Positions 50,667 to 59,013 of a stretch of 64,000 nt of DNA are shown here, piece after piece (the stretch's first letter is position 1; the number at the start of each line of letters is the position of its first letter). The position numbers and the translations under genes were made by a program. The stretch covers positions 62,001 to 126,000 of the forward strand of contig NZ_CAMFKW010000004.1 in assembly GCF_945957345.1 (NCBI RefSeq), read 5' to 3'. The stretch comes from an uncultured Allobosea sp. GTDB taxonomy: Bacteria; Pseudomonadota; Alphaproteobacteria; Rhizobiales; Beijerinckiaceae. A model generated the notes under the pieces. It was given only the letters and a program-made list of their open reading frames with translations, had not been told where the DNA came from and searched no databases.

Positions 50667-52188
50667 GCGGAACACGTATTTCGACTCGGTCTCGCTGATG
50701 TCGGTGACCGGGCGGGCCAATGCCGTCGCCGGTGTCGACCAGGCGATGATCGGCATGGGCACCGCCATGAACAAGGAGGTGCTCCAGAACGTCGGCATGC
50801 TGACGCCGGAGGCGGCAGAGGCCCAGAGCGGCGACCTGATGATCGTGGTGCGCTCGGCGTCCGACGAGATCGCCGAACAGGCACTGGTCGAGATCGACGA
50901 GTTGTTCAAGCAGAAGGGCGGCAGCGAGAGCGGCCGCAAGATGAACTACGCGACGATCGAGTCCGCCGTCGCCCATGTGCCCGGCGCCAATCTCGCGATC
51001 ATCGCGGTGGCCGGCGAGTTCGCCAGCCGCGAGGCGCGCCGCGCTCTGGAGAGCGGCCTGCATGTCATGATGTTCAGCGACAACGTCTCGATCGAGGACG
51101 AGGTCGCCCTCAAGACGCTCGCCCATGACAAGGGCCTGCTGATGATGGGGCCGGATTGCGGCACCGCCTATATCGGCGGCATCGGCCTGTGCTTCGCCAA
51201 TGCGGTGCGCGCCGGCAATATCGGCATCGTCGGCGCCTCCGGCACCGGCAGCCAGGAGGTTGCGGCCCGTATCCATGATTTCGGCGGCGGCATCACTCAG
51301 ATCATCGGCACCGGCGGCCGTGACCTCAACGAGAAGGTCGGCGGCATCATGATGATCGACGGCATCAACGCGCTCGCCCGCGATCCGGCGACCGAGGTGA
51401 TCGTGCTGGTCTCCAAGCCTCCCGCGAAATCGGTGCAGGACAAGGTGCTGGCGGCTGCTGCGGCCTGCGGCAAGCCGGTCGTGGCCTGCCTGCTCGGCGG
51501 CCCGGAGGAGGCCGTCACCAAGGCCGGTCTCCAGTTCGGCAAAACCACCAAGGAGGCCGCGCTGAAGGCGGTCATCCTCGGCGGCAAGAAGGAGGGGGAG
51601 ATCAACAAGCGGGCGCTCAACCTGCCGCTGATCGCCGAGACCCGCGCCAAACTGAAGCCGGAGCAGCGCTATATCCGCGCGCTGCTCTGCGGCGGTACGC
51701 TCTGCGAGGAGATGATGCTGATCGCCAAGGAGAGCTACGACAACGTCTACAGCAACATCGCCAAGGACCCGGCGCGCAAGCTGAAGGACGTCTCCACCAG
51801 CATCGAGCATACCTTCATCGATTTCGGCGACGACGACTTCACACGTGGTCGGCCGCACCCGATGATCGATCCCTCCCAGCGCCTTGCGCGATTAGTGCAG
51901 GAGGCGCGCGACCCGTCGGTCGGCGTCATCGTGCTCGATTTCATCCTCGGCTACGGCGCCCATGAGGACCCGGCCGGCGTGATGATCCCCGCCCTGGTCG
52001 AAGCCAAGCAGATCGCGGCGGCGGAAGGCCGCCATCTCGAGATCCTCGGCTATGTCCTCGGCACGGATCTCGACAGCCAGTCGCTCGCCGAGCAGACGGC
52101 CAAGCTTTCGGAAGTCGGCGTCACCATCGCCAGCAGCTGCACCAATGCCGGCCTGTTGGCGCGCGGTTTCGTCTCCAAGGAGAACTGA
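50644..52188 (+). CDS. fdrA: FdrA-like, AllF subunit of oxamate carbamoyltransferase
   Basis: A 514-residue protein with the succinyl-CoA-synthetase-like fold. Readable pieces are MMGPDCGTAYIGGIGLCFAN (in part, about residues 168-187), GIVGASGTGSQEVAARI (about 194), IIGTGGRDLNEKVGG (about 220) and a C-terminal half with VIVLDFILGYGAHEDPAG (about 429). E. coli FdrA (AllF) together with AllG and AllH converts oxalurate plus phosphate to oxamate and carbamoyl phosphate, or the reverse. ATG 50644 is chosen with GGAG 10-15 bases upstream; the long alternative frame lies inside allH. Confidence 0.87.
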   Translation: MAIKTAIKRNTYFDSVSLMSVTGRANAVAGVDQAMIGMGTAMNKEVLQNVGMLTPEAAEAQSGDLMIVVRSASDEIAEQALVEIDELFKQKGGSESGRKMNYATIESAVAHVPGANLAIIAVAGEFASREARRALESGLHVMMFSDNVSIEDEVALKTLAHDKGLLMMGPDCGTAYIGGIGLCFANAVRAGNIGIVGASGTGSQEVAARIHDFGGGITQIIGTGGRDLNEKVGGIMMIDGINALARDPATEVIVLVSKPPAKSVQDKVLAAAAACGKPVVACLLGGPEEAVTKAGLQFGKTTKEAALKAVILGGKKEGEINKRALNLPLIAETRAKLKPEQRYIRALLCGGTLCEEMMLIAKESYDNVYSNIAKDPARKLKDVSTSIEHTFIDFGDDDFTRGRPHPMIDPSQRLARLVQEARDPSVGVIVLDFILGYGAHEDPAGVMIPALVEAKQIAAAEGRHLEILGYVLGTDLDSQSLAEQTAKLSEVGVTIASSCTNAGLLARGFVSKEN

Positions 52189-52190
52189 TC

Positions 52191-53636
52191 ATGTCCAGCA
52201 TCAACGACCTGTTCAGCAAGGTCAGCGTCATCAATGTCGGCCTCGAAATGTTCAAGGACGACATCGAGAAGCAGGGCGGCACCGCCGTCCATCTCGACTG
52301 GCGCCCGCCGGCCGGCGGCAAGCCTGAACTGATCGACGCGCTCGAAGCGCTGGCGCGCCCGGAGATCGCGGCCCGCATCGCGAAGGCGAACCAGGAGGCT
52401 GTCGAGCGCATCCTGAAGTCGCAACCCGTGCTGGTCGGCTTCGGTCCGGCGCTGGAGGTTGTGCCCGGGATGACCAAGACCACCATCCTGCATGCCGGCC
52501 CGCCGATCACCTGGGAGCGGATGTCCGGCCCGATGAAGGGCGCGGTTACCGGCGCGCTGGTCTTCGAGGGGCTGGCCAAGAACCTGGAGGAGGCGGCGGC
52601 GCTGGCGGCTTCCGGCGAGATCACCTTCTCTCCCTGCCACGAGCATAACTGCGTGGGCTCGATGGCTGGCGTGACCTCGGCCTCGATGTTCATGCACATC
52701 GTCAAGAACAAGACCTATGGCAACGTCGCCTACACCAATCTCAGCGAGCAGCTCTCCAAGATCCTGCGCATGGGCGCCAATGACGAGACCGTCATCGCCC
52801 GATTGAACTGGATGCGCGACGTTCTCGGCCCGATCCTGCGCGAAGCCATGCAGATCGCCGGCGAGATCGACCTGCGCCTGCTGCTCTCGCAGGCACTGCA
52901 CATGGGCGACGAGTGCCATAACCGCAATGTGGCGGGCACGACGATCCTGATCCAGAAGCTCGCGCCCTTCATCCTGGAGACCTCGTTCACGACGGCCCAG
53001 AAGCGCGAGGCCTTCGATTTCGTCGCCAGCAGCGACTACTTCTCCGGCCCGACCTGGATGGCGATGTGCAAATGCGCGCTCGACGCTGCCCATGGCGTCG
53101 AACATTCCACCATCCTGACGACCATGTGCCGCAATGGTGTCGAGTTCGGCATCCGCATCAGCGGCGTACCGGGCTTCACCTGGTTCACCGGCCCGGCGCA
53201 GAAGGTCATCGGTCCGATGTTCGCCGGCTACAAGCCGGAGGATTCCGGCCTCGATATCGGCGACAGCGCGATCACCGAGACCTATGGCATCGGCGGCTTC
53301 GCCATGGCGGCGGCCCCGGCCATCGTGCCGCTCGTCGGCGGCACGGTCGACGAGGCCATCGGCTTCTCGGTCCGCATGGCCGAAATCACCACGGCCGAGA
53401 ACCCGAACGTCACGGTGCCCCTGCTCAACTTCAAGGGCGTGCCGACCGGCATCGACATGCGCAAGGTGCTGCAGACCGGGATCATGCCCGTCATCAACAC
53501 CGCCATCGCCCATAAGGAAGCCGGCATCGGCATGATCGGCGCCGGCATCACCTATCCGCCGATGGAGGCTTTCGAGAAGGCTCTGCTAGCTTTCGCGCGT
53601 CAGGAAGGCATCACCGACCAAAGCGTCGCGGCCTGA
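52191..53636 (+). CDS. allG: DUF1116 protein, AllG-like subunit of oxamate carbamoyltransferase
   Basis: A 481-residue cytosolic protein of the DUF1116 (YlbE) family. Landmarks: INVGLEMFKDDIEKQGGTAVHLDWRPPAGG (in parts, residues about 14-43), VVPGMTKTTILHAGPPITWERMSGPMKGA (in parts), SPCHEHNCVGSMAGVTSASM (in part, about 148) and YGIGGFAMAAAPAIVPLVGG (in part). It begins 2 bp after the FdrA stop, with AAGGAG inside the fdrA end. It forms the oxamate carbamoyltransferase with AllF and AllH, judging from the E. coli system. Confidence 0.88.
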   Translation: MSSINDLFSKVSVINVGLEMFKDDIEKQGGTAVHLDWRPPAGGKPELIDALEALARPEIAARIAKANQEAVERILKSQPVLVGFGPALEVVPGMTKTTILHAGPPITWERMSGPMKGAVTGALVFEGLAKNLEEAAALAASGEITFSPCHEHNCVGSMAGVTSASMFMHIVKNKTYGNVAYTNLSEQLSKILRMGANDETVIARLNWMRDVLGPILREAMQIAGEIDLRLLLSQALHMGDECHNRNVAGTTILIQKLAPFILETSFTTAQKREAFDFVASSDYFSGPTWMAMCKCALDAAHGVEHSTILTTMCRNGVEFGIRISGVPGFTWFTGPAQKVIGPMFAGYKPEDSGLDIGDSAITETYGIGGFAMAAAPAIVPLVGGTVDEAIGFSVRMAEITTAENPNVTVPLLNFKGVPTGIDMRKVLQTGIMPVINTAIAHKEAGIGMIGAGITYPPMEAFEKALLAFARQEGITDQSVAA

Positions 53637-53734
53637 AGACTGCCGCGGGCCGTCTCCAAGCGGCCCGCGTTCCACGCCAACGAACAATACAGCATGCGTC
53701 GCGACCTGCCGGCCGGCGCGTGGGAGGAGGATTC

Positions 53735-54718
53735 ATGACTTCGATCGACGCCGTTCCGGATCGCCTGATCATCGCCATCGGCGGCAACGCCATCCATCCC
53801 GAGGGCATCCGCGGCACGGCCGAGGAGCAGGAAAAGCTCGCCGCCGAGACGGGCGCGGCCCTGCTGCCGCTGATGGAGCTCGGCTCGCAGCTCATCATCA
53901 CCCATGGCAACGGGCCGGTCGTCGGCAAGATGCTGCTGCGCCATGCCATCGCCCGTCAGCGCGTCGCGCCGATGCCGCTCGACATCTGCGTCGCCCATAG
54001 CCAGGGCGGCATCGCCTATCTGCTGACGCAGGCGCTGGAGAACGCGCTGCGCGCCAAGGGCAATCCGCGCGAGGTGACCTGCGTGCTGACGCAGGTCGAG
54101 GTCGACCCGAACGACCCAGCCTTCCAGAACCCGTCGAAGCCGATCGGCTATTTCTACTCCGAGGAGGAGGCGAAGGCGCTGAGCGCCGAGATGGGCTGGC
54201 TGATGAAGGAGGATTCCGGCCGTGGCTACCGGCATGTCGTGCCCTCGCCGCTGCCGCAGCACATCGTCGATTTCGACCTCGTGCAGATCCTGGCGGAGCG
54301 CGGCGCGGTGGTGATTGCGGGCGGCGGCGGCGGTGTGCCGGTCGTGCGCCAGCCCGACGGCCAGAGCCATGGCGTCGAGGCCGTGATCGACAAAGACCGC
54401 ACCACCGCCAAGATGGCGAATCTGCTGGGGATCCAGGACATGATTATCCTGACCGCCGTGCCGCGCATCGCCGTGCATTTCGGCAAGCCGGAGCAGCGCT
54501 TCCTCGACCGCGTCAGCCTGTCGGAGATCAAGCGCCTGCATGAAGAGGGGCATTTCCCGCCCGGCAGTATGGGGCCGAAGGTCGATGCGGCCGTGCAGTT
54601 CATCGAGGGCGGCGGCCGGCGCTGCATCGTGGCGCGCATTGAGGACGCGGTTGCGGCGCTGCGCGGCGAGGCCGGCACCCAGATCGTCTCCGACGAGGCT
54701 TTCGCGGCGGCGGCTTGA
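53735..54718 (+). CDS. arcC: carbamate kinase
   Basis: A 327-residue amino-acid-kinase-fold enzyme that makes ATP from carbamoyl phosphate and ADP. Motifs: IAIGGNAIHPEGIRGT (about residues 12-27), ITHGNGPVVGKMLLRH (about 53-68), AHSQGGIAYLLTQALEN, VIAGGGGGVPVV (about 197) and DKDRTTAKMANLLGI (about 219). GGAGGAGG just upstream of ATG 53735 fixes the start over an earlier GTG at 53720. As the AllK counterpart, it would harvest ATP from the carbamoyltransferase reaction. Last gene before a strong terminator. Confidence 0.92.
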   Translation: MTSIDAVPDRLIIAIGGNAIHPEGIRGTAEEQEKLAAETGAALLPLMELGSQLIITHGNGPVVGKMLLRHAIARQRVAPMPLDICVAHSQGGIAYLLTQALENALRAKGNPREVTCVLTQVEVDPNDPAFQNPSKPIGYFYSEEEAKALSAEMGWLMKEDSGRGYRHVVPSPLPQHIVDFDLVQILAERGAVVIAGGGGGVPVVRQPDGQSHGVEAVIDKDRTTAKMANLLGIQDMIILTAVPRIAVHFGKPEQRFLDRVSLSEIKRLHEEGHFPPGSMGPKVDAAVQFIEGGGRRCIVARIEDAVAALRGEAGTQIVSDEAFAAAA

Positions 54719-54757
54719 GGTTTTTCCGGGCCTCTCGCGCCTTCAAAGAACGCAGTC

Positions 54758-54847
54758 ATCCCGGGCGAAGCGAAGCGCAGACCCGGGATCCATGCCAGAA
54801 CCTTTATCGGAAATGTTCCGGCATGGATCCCGGATCAAGTCCGGGAT
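54758..54847. repeat. nested palindromic intergenic repeat
   Basis: An inner pair CCGGGATCCATGCC at 54783-54796 and its exact complement at 54820-54833 is nested in an outer pair ATCCCGG (54758-54764) and CCGGGAT (54841-54847). Together they can fold into a long hairpin. Similar TCATCCCGGG... palindromes are commonly repeated between genes in this bacterial order (from memory). A related sequence lies at 58239-58282. Confidence 0.5.
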
Positions 54848-54899
54848 AACGGCGTGTTTCCGAGGGAGATGAACTGGCTTCCGTAAAATGTGCTGAAAA

Positions 54900-54930
54900 G
54901 GGCCGCCGGGATAACCGGTGGCCCTTTTTT
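54900..54930 (+). terminator. Rho-independent terminator of the carbamate kinase operon
   Basis: GGGCCGCCGG at 54900-54909 pairs with CCGGTGGCCC at 54915-54924 (one G-T pair) around a 5-base loop, followed by TTTTTT at 54925-54930. On the other strand TTTTC follows the stem, so it can also serve the convergent amidohydrolase gene ending at 54963. Confidence 0.85.
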
Positions 54931-54962
54931 ACGCGCCCATGTACGGAGGCAGGATCGGCCCG

Positions 54963-56156
54963 TCAGGCGATCGGCTGGGTCAATTCGCCATGGCGGGCGA
55001 CGATCCTGCCGCGCTTGACGACCGTGCGGTCGGCCGGGCGCTCGACGATGGCCTCGCAGACGGTCTCGCCTGGCAGGATCACGAAATCAGCCTTGCAGCC
55101 AACCGCGACGCCGTAATCCGCGATCTCCATCACCTTGGCGCCCTGATAGGTGCAGACGTCGAGCGCCAGCTCCATCTCCTCGTCGCGGCGGAAATTGTTG
55201 CGCAGGCCGACCAGCGTCGCGCGCTCCAGCATGTCGCCCATGCCATAGGGATTCCAGCTGTCGCGCACGCCGTCCGAGCCGCCGGCGATGACGATTCCGG
55301 CCTTGAGGCAGGCCATGACCGCGGGAGCCGGCGAGGAGGCGGGCGCCGTGGTGACCAGCGCGACGCGCTCCTTGGCGAGCTCGTCGATCAGGCGGCGGGC
55401 ATGGTCGACATCGGGCATGCCTAGGCAGAAGGCGTGGCTGATCGCGACCTTGCCCTGCATGCCGAGCGCGCGGATGCGCTCCAGGATCAGGTCCATCGAG
55501 AAGGCGCCCATCTCGCCGCGCTCATGCAGGTGGATGTCGAGCGGGCGGCCGTATTTCTGGGCGAGGCCGAAGATCGCATCGAGATGGCCCTTCGGGTCGC
55601 GGTCGACGGCGCAGGGATCGAGGCCGCCGACGACTTCGGCGCCCATCGCCATCGCCTGGTCGACCAACTCAAGCGTGCCGGGCCGGATCAGCAGGCCGGA
55701 TTGTGCGAAGGCGACGATCTCGACATCGATCACGTCCTTGAGCCGCTCACGCATGGCCATGACGCCCTCGATGCCGGCGAGGCCGGTCTCGGTGTCGATA
55801 TCGACATGGCTGCGGATATGGGTGGTGCCCATCTTGACCATCTGGGCGACGAGGCGACCGGACTGGCGGTCGGCGTCGATGCCGAATTCGCGGCGGTTGC
55901 GGCGCTCGGTCTCGATCTTGTCAATCAGGGCGGGGCCGGCGGTGTGCTTGTGCCAGCCCATGCCCCAGAAACTCTTGTCGAGATGGGTATGGGCCTCGAC
56001 GAGGCCGGGGATCATCAGGCGCCCGCCGGCATCGCAGCTCGTGTCGCCGCCGTTCGCACCGGCGCCGATCGCCGCGATGCGCCCGTCGCGGACCAGCACA
56101 TCGGTCGCGGCGCCGCCGGCCGGGCGGACATTCCGGATCAAGAGGGTATCGGACAC
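54963..56156 (-). CDS. amidohydrolase, cytosine-deaminase-like
   Basis: A 397-residue cytosolic metal-dependent hydrolase. Motifs: LVEAHTHLDKSFWG (about residues 53-66), RSHVDIDTETGL (about 120), DIHLHERGE (about 207), ISHAFCLGM (about 242) and IVIAGGSDGVRDSWNPYG (about 293) with the catalytic Asp. The start is GTG at 56156, with GGAGA upstream. It resembles the Tat-exported protein at 20684-22093 but has no signal peptide. Near the oxamate-carbamoyltransferase operon it is a candidate for opening a cyclic ureide. Confidence 0.85.
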   Translation of the reverse strand: MSDTLLIRNVRPAGGAATDVLVRDGRIAAIGAGANGGDTSCDAGGRLMIPGLVEAHTHLDKSFWGMGWHKHTAGPALIDKIETERRNRREFGIDADRQSGRLVAQMVKMGTTHIRSHVDIDTETGLAGIEGVMAMRERLKDVIDVEIVAFAQSGLLIRPGTLELVDQAMAMGAEVVGGLDPCAVDRDPKGHLDAIFGLAQKYGRPLDIHLHERGEMGAFSMDLILERIRALGMQGKVAISHAFCLGMPDVDHARRLIDELAKERVALVTTAPASSPAPAVMACLKAGIVIAGGSDGVRDSWNPYGMGDMLERATLVGLRNNFRRDEEMELALDVCTYQGAKVMEIADYGVAVGCKADFVILPGETVCEAIVERPADRTVVKRGRIVARHGELTQPIA

Positions 56157-56263
56157 GAGGCGTCTCCTTCTTCCAGACCGGCCTATGCCGGCTTCTCAAC
56201 GTCGATGACGGCTTTGACTGCCTGACCATAGGATCAGATCGTCGCAGCCGTCGGCATAAAAGA

Positions 56264-56291
56264 CGCCCCGCCGGTGTCGCGCGGCGGGGCG
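56264..56291 (-). terminator. Rho-independent terminator after the binding-protein gene
   Basis: CGCCCCGCCG at 56264-56273 and CGGCGGGGCG at 56282-56291 form a perfect 10-bp stem with an 8-base loop; on the minus strand it is followed by TCTTTT. It separates the binding-protein gene (stop at 56400) from the amidohydrolase gene (start 56156), so the latter is expected to need its own promoter or read-through. Confidence 0.7.
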
Positions 56292-56399
56292 AGTTGTCCA
56301 CGGAGAGTGGGGCGTACCGAGCTTGACTCCCCGTGGAGGCATTCGGGCCACATACCCGCTTGCGTAGGTATGCGGCGGGGGAAGGGCATAGGGCCGGTC

Positions 56400-58004
56400 T
56401 CAGCCCTTGGCCGTCATCGTGAAGAAGAGCGGCCGCTGGAGCTGGATATCCGTGATGTTGCTCCGGTAGCCGCTGACGGTGGCGAAGCCGCCGAGCGGGA
56501 TATAGGGCACGTCGATCAGCGCCTGCTTCTGGATCTCCTCGCAGATCTTCTTCTGCGTGGCTTCATCGGGCGCATCGAGCCATTGCTGGCGCAGCTCCTC
56601 CAGGCGCGGCGCCGTCGGCCAGCCGACCCAGGCTTCGTTGCCGTTGCCGCGCAGGCCGATATGGCCGACCGGGTTGAAGTTGCTCATGCCCGACAGCGCG
56701 GTGAGGAAGACGTTCCAGCCGCCCTTGTCCGATGGCTCCTTGCTGAGGCGACGCTGCATCAGTGTGCCCCAGTCCATCGCCTGGATGTCGACGTTGAGGC
56801 CGACCTGCTTCAGCGTGTCGGCGGCGAGCAGCGTGCAGGGATGCGTCCAAGGATAATCAACGGGATCGAGCACCACGACGCGCTCGCCATTGTAGCCGGC
56901 CGCTTTGATCTCCTCGGCGGCCTTTTTGATGTCGCGCGGGCTAGTGAAGACGTCGAGCCCGACATCGGTCGCCATAGGCGAATCCGGGCTGAAGAAGCCG
57001 ACGCCGGACTGCCAGAACTCCTTGTTCTCCTCGCCGAAGGTGCCGGCCATGATCGCCTTCTGGTCGAAGGCCTTGAGCAGCGCGCGCCGGATCGCCGGGT
57101 TGTTGAAGGGCGGCTGGAGATGGTTGAAGCGCATCACCGCGAAATTCGGCGTCGTGCGCGGCAAGAGCTTGATATTGGGATCGGCCTTGAGCACCGGCAG
57201 AAAATCGGCGCCGACCATCTCGATCATGTCGATCTCGCCGGCCTGGAGGGCGGCGGCAGCGGTCGAGGCGTCGGGGATGATGTTCCAGACGATGCGCTCG
57301 AAATGCGCGATCTTGGGGCCTGCGGTATAGGTCGGCGGGAACGCGTCGCTGCGCGGCTTGTAGCCGGCGAATTTTTCGAAGACCGCCTTCGAGCCGGAAA
57401 CCCACTGGTCTTTGGCGAAGCGATAGGGGCCGGAGCCGATGCTCTCGCGGATCTGCTCGGTCGGCGACGTGTTGGCGATGCGCTCCGGCATGATCGCCGG
57501 CATGTTCGAGCCGCTGGTGGCCAGCGTCATCGGCAGCAGCGGGAAGGGTTTCTTGAGCTTGAACTGAAGCGTGCGGTCGTCGACCGCGGTCATCGTGTCG
57601 ACCACGCCGAGCAGGGCCGCACCCATGAAGTCGCGCTTGCCCCATCGGTTGATGCTGGCGACGCAATCCTTGGCGAGAACTGGCTTGCCGTCATGGAACT
57701 GCAGGCCGTCGCGCAGCTTGATCGTCCATTGCAGCTTGTCGTCCGAGATGGCGTGGCCCTCGGCCATCTGCGGGTGGACGTTGTAGTCCTTGTCGAAGCC
57801 GTAGAGCGTGTCGAACACCAGATGGCCGTAGACCTGGACGATGGTCGAGGTGCTCCAGACGGGGTCGAGGATGTTCAGGTCCGCCTCGGGAATGTAGCGG
57901 AGTTCCTTCTTGCCGGCGGCATACGCCGGGGCAGTAAAGAACGGGGCCAGCTGCGTAAAGACAGCCGACCGCGCGGCGAGCTTCAGGAAATCGCGCCTAT
58001 TCAT
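56400..58004 (-). CDS. peptide-type ABC substrate-binding protein, Tat-exported, orphan
   Basis: A 534-residue SBP_bac_5 family binding protein. A twin-arginine signal is visible (NRRDFLKLAARSAVF, cleavage near AYAAGKK, residue 31). Family features: LRYIPEADLNILDPVWSTSTI (in part), MAEGHAISDDKLQWTIKLRDGLQFHDGKPV (in parts). No permease or ATPase genes accompany it; the cluster at 35-40 kb has its own binding protein. It may feed a shared transporter or one encoded outside. A terminator follows it. Confidence 0.87.
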   Translation of the reverse strand: MNRRDFLKLAARSAVFTQLAPFFTAPAYAAGKKELRYIPEADLNILDPVWSTSTIVQVYGHLVFDTLYGFDKDYNVHPQMAEGHAISDDKLQWTIKLRDGLQFHDGKPVLAKDCVASINRWGKRDFMGAALLGVVDTMTAVDDRTLQFKLKKPFPLLPMTLATSGSNMPAIMPERIANTSPTEQIRESIGSGPYRFAKDQWVSGSKAVFEKFAGYKPRSDAFPPTYTAGPKIAHFERIVWNIIPDASTAAAALQAGEIDMIEMVGADFLPVLKADPNIKLLPRTTPNFAVMRFNHLQPPFNNPAIRRALLKAFDQKAIMAGTFGEENKEFWQSGVGFFSPDSPMATDVGLDVFTSPRDIKKAAEEIKAAGYNGERVVVLDPVDYPWTHPCTLLAADTLKQVGLNVDIQAMDWGTLMQRRLSKEPSDKGGWNVFLTALSGMSNFNPVGHIGLRGNGNEAWVGWPTAPRLEELRQQWLDAPDEATQKKICEEIQKQALIDVPYIPLGGFATVSGYRSNITDIQLQRPLFFTMTAKG

Positions 58005-58324
58005 GTTTCGTCCCTGGTGTTGCCGAGTGATTTGTCTGGCTTCGACCGGGATCGCGAGGCTATGCGTCGGCAGCTTCGACTGTCGACGGCATAGGCATCG
58101 TCAAAGGGAGTCGAAGTATTATGCCCCGGAATTGTTATATTGTTCGGGCATTATGATGAGACGCTCTCTCGGATTTTCAAATTAAATCATCCAATTATTA
58201 TCATGCAGGAATCGAATGATGCGGCGTGGCGACCCGCGTTGTCATTCCGGGTTCACGCCTGCGGCGCGCCCCGGAATGACAAGGGTGTGGCTTGCACCGG
58301 CTATAGCCAAATATCGATAGCGCC
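58005..58324. other. intergenic region with AT-rich stretch and a palindrome
   Basis: About 320 bases between the XRE regulator stop and the binding-protein start, both on the minus strand. 58100-58210 is AT-rich and may hold the binding-protein promoter. At 58239-58251 TTGTCATTCCGGG pairs with CCCGGAATGACAA at 58270-58282, a 13-bp hairpin that may end transcription of the regulator and resembles the repeat at 54758-54847. No gene is apparent. Confidence 0.45.
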
Positions 58325-58873
58325 CTAGAAAGTCGGCGGGGTGCAGGCGCTGACGATCTCGCAGGGAACCGGGCCGACGCAGCGGAAACGGTGCGGGCGG
58401 GTGCTCTCGAAATAATAGGCGTCGCCGGGGCCGAGGATGCGGCGTTCCTCGCCGACGGTCAGCTCCATGCGGCCGCTGATGACGACGCCCCCTTCCTCTC
58501 CCTCATGGGTCAGCATCACGCGGCCGGTATCGGCGCCGGGCTCGTAGCGCTCCTTGATGATCTGGAGCGCGCGGCCGAACAGGTTTTCGCCGACCTGGCG
58601 GAAGGAGATGCCGCCCTTGCCGATCTCGACCAGCTCCTCGGCTTGGTAGAAGACCTGCCGCGGCTTCTCCGGCTCGAAGGCGAAGAACTCAGAGAGGCTG
58701 ATCGGAAGGCCGTCGAGGATGCGCTTGAGCACGCCGACCGAGGGGTTCACCTCGTTGGCTTCGATCAGCGAGATCGAGGAATTGGTCACGCCGGCTTGTT
58801 TGGCGAGCGCGCGCTGCGACAGGCCGCGCTGCATCCGGACATATCTGAGCCGGGCTCCGACATCGATATTCAT
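58325..58873 (-). CDS. XRE-cupin transcriptional regulator (PuuR-like)
   Basis: A 182-residue protein with an N-terminal HTH_3 domain (residues about 7-61: ARLRYVRMQRGLSQRALAKQAGV in part; TNSSISLIEANEVNPSVGVLKRILDG in part) and a C-terminal cupin (about 105-178: HEGEEGGVVISGRMELTVGEERRILGPGDAYYFES in parts). PuuR-type regulators control polyamine and amino-acid catabolism. It is divergent from an omega-amino-acid aminotransferase gene and upstream of the orphan binding protein, so both are likely targets. Confidence 0.87.
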   Translation of the reverse strand: MNIDVGARLRYVRMQRGLSQRALAKQAGVTNSSISLIEANEVNPSVGVLKRILDGLPISLSEFFAFEPEKPRQVFYQAEELVEIGKGGISFRQVGENLFGRALQIIKERYEPGADTGRVMLTHEGEEGGVVISGRMELTVGEERRILGPGDAYYFESTRPHRFRCVGPVPCEIVSACTPPTF

Positions 58874-58903
58874 CGCAGGCCTGTTCCTGATGTTCTCGAT
58901 TTC

Positions 58904-58911
58904 AAACGTTT
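58904..58911. promoter_or_regulatory. short palindrome AAACGTTT in the XRE/aminotransferase gap
   Basis: AAACGTTT is self-complementary and sits 31 bases upstream of the XRE-cupin start and about 100 bases before the aminotransferase start, in an otherwise AT-rich intergenic stretch. Possible operator for the regulator, but eight bases alone are weak evidence. Confidence 0.25.
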
Positions 58912-59013
58912 CCCAGATCGCCTCAAATTTTTCAAGGTGTTAAGCAATCACTGAAACAGACTTGTTGCGAAGACGAAAACATGAGCACTGACGGGCGACA
59001 CAGGGAGGCCGTC

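Noticed and set aside
56274..58094. A 606-codon plus-strand open frame.
   Set aside because: It is antisense to the binding-protein gene and encodes a low-complexity product.
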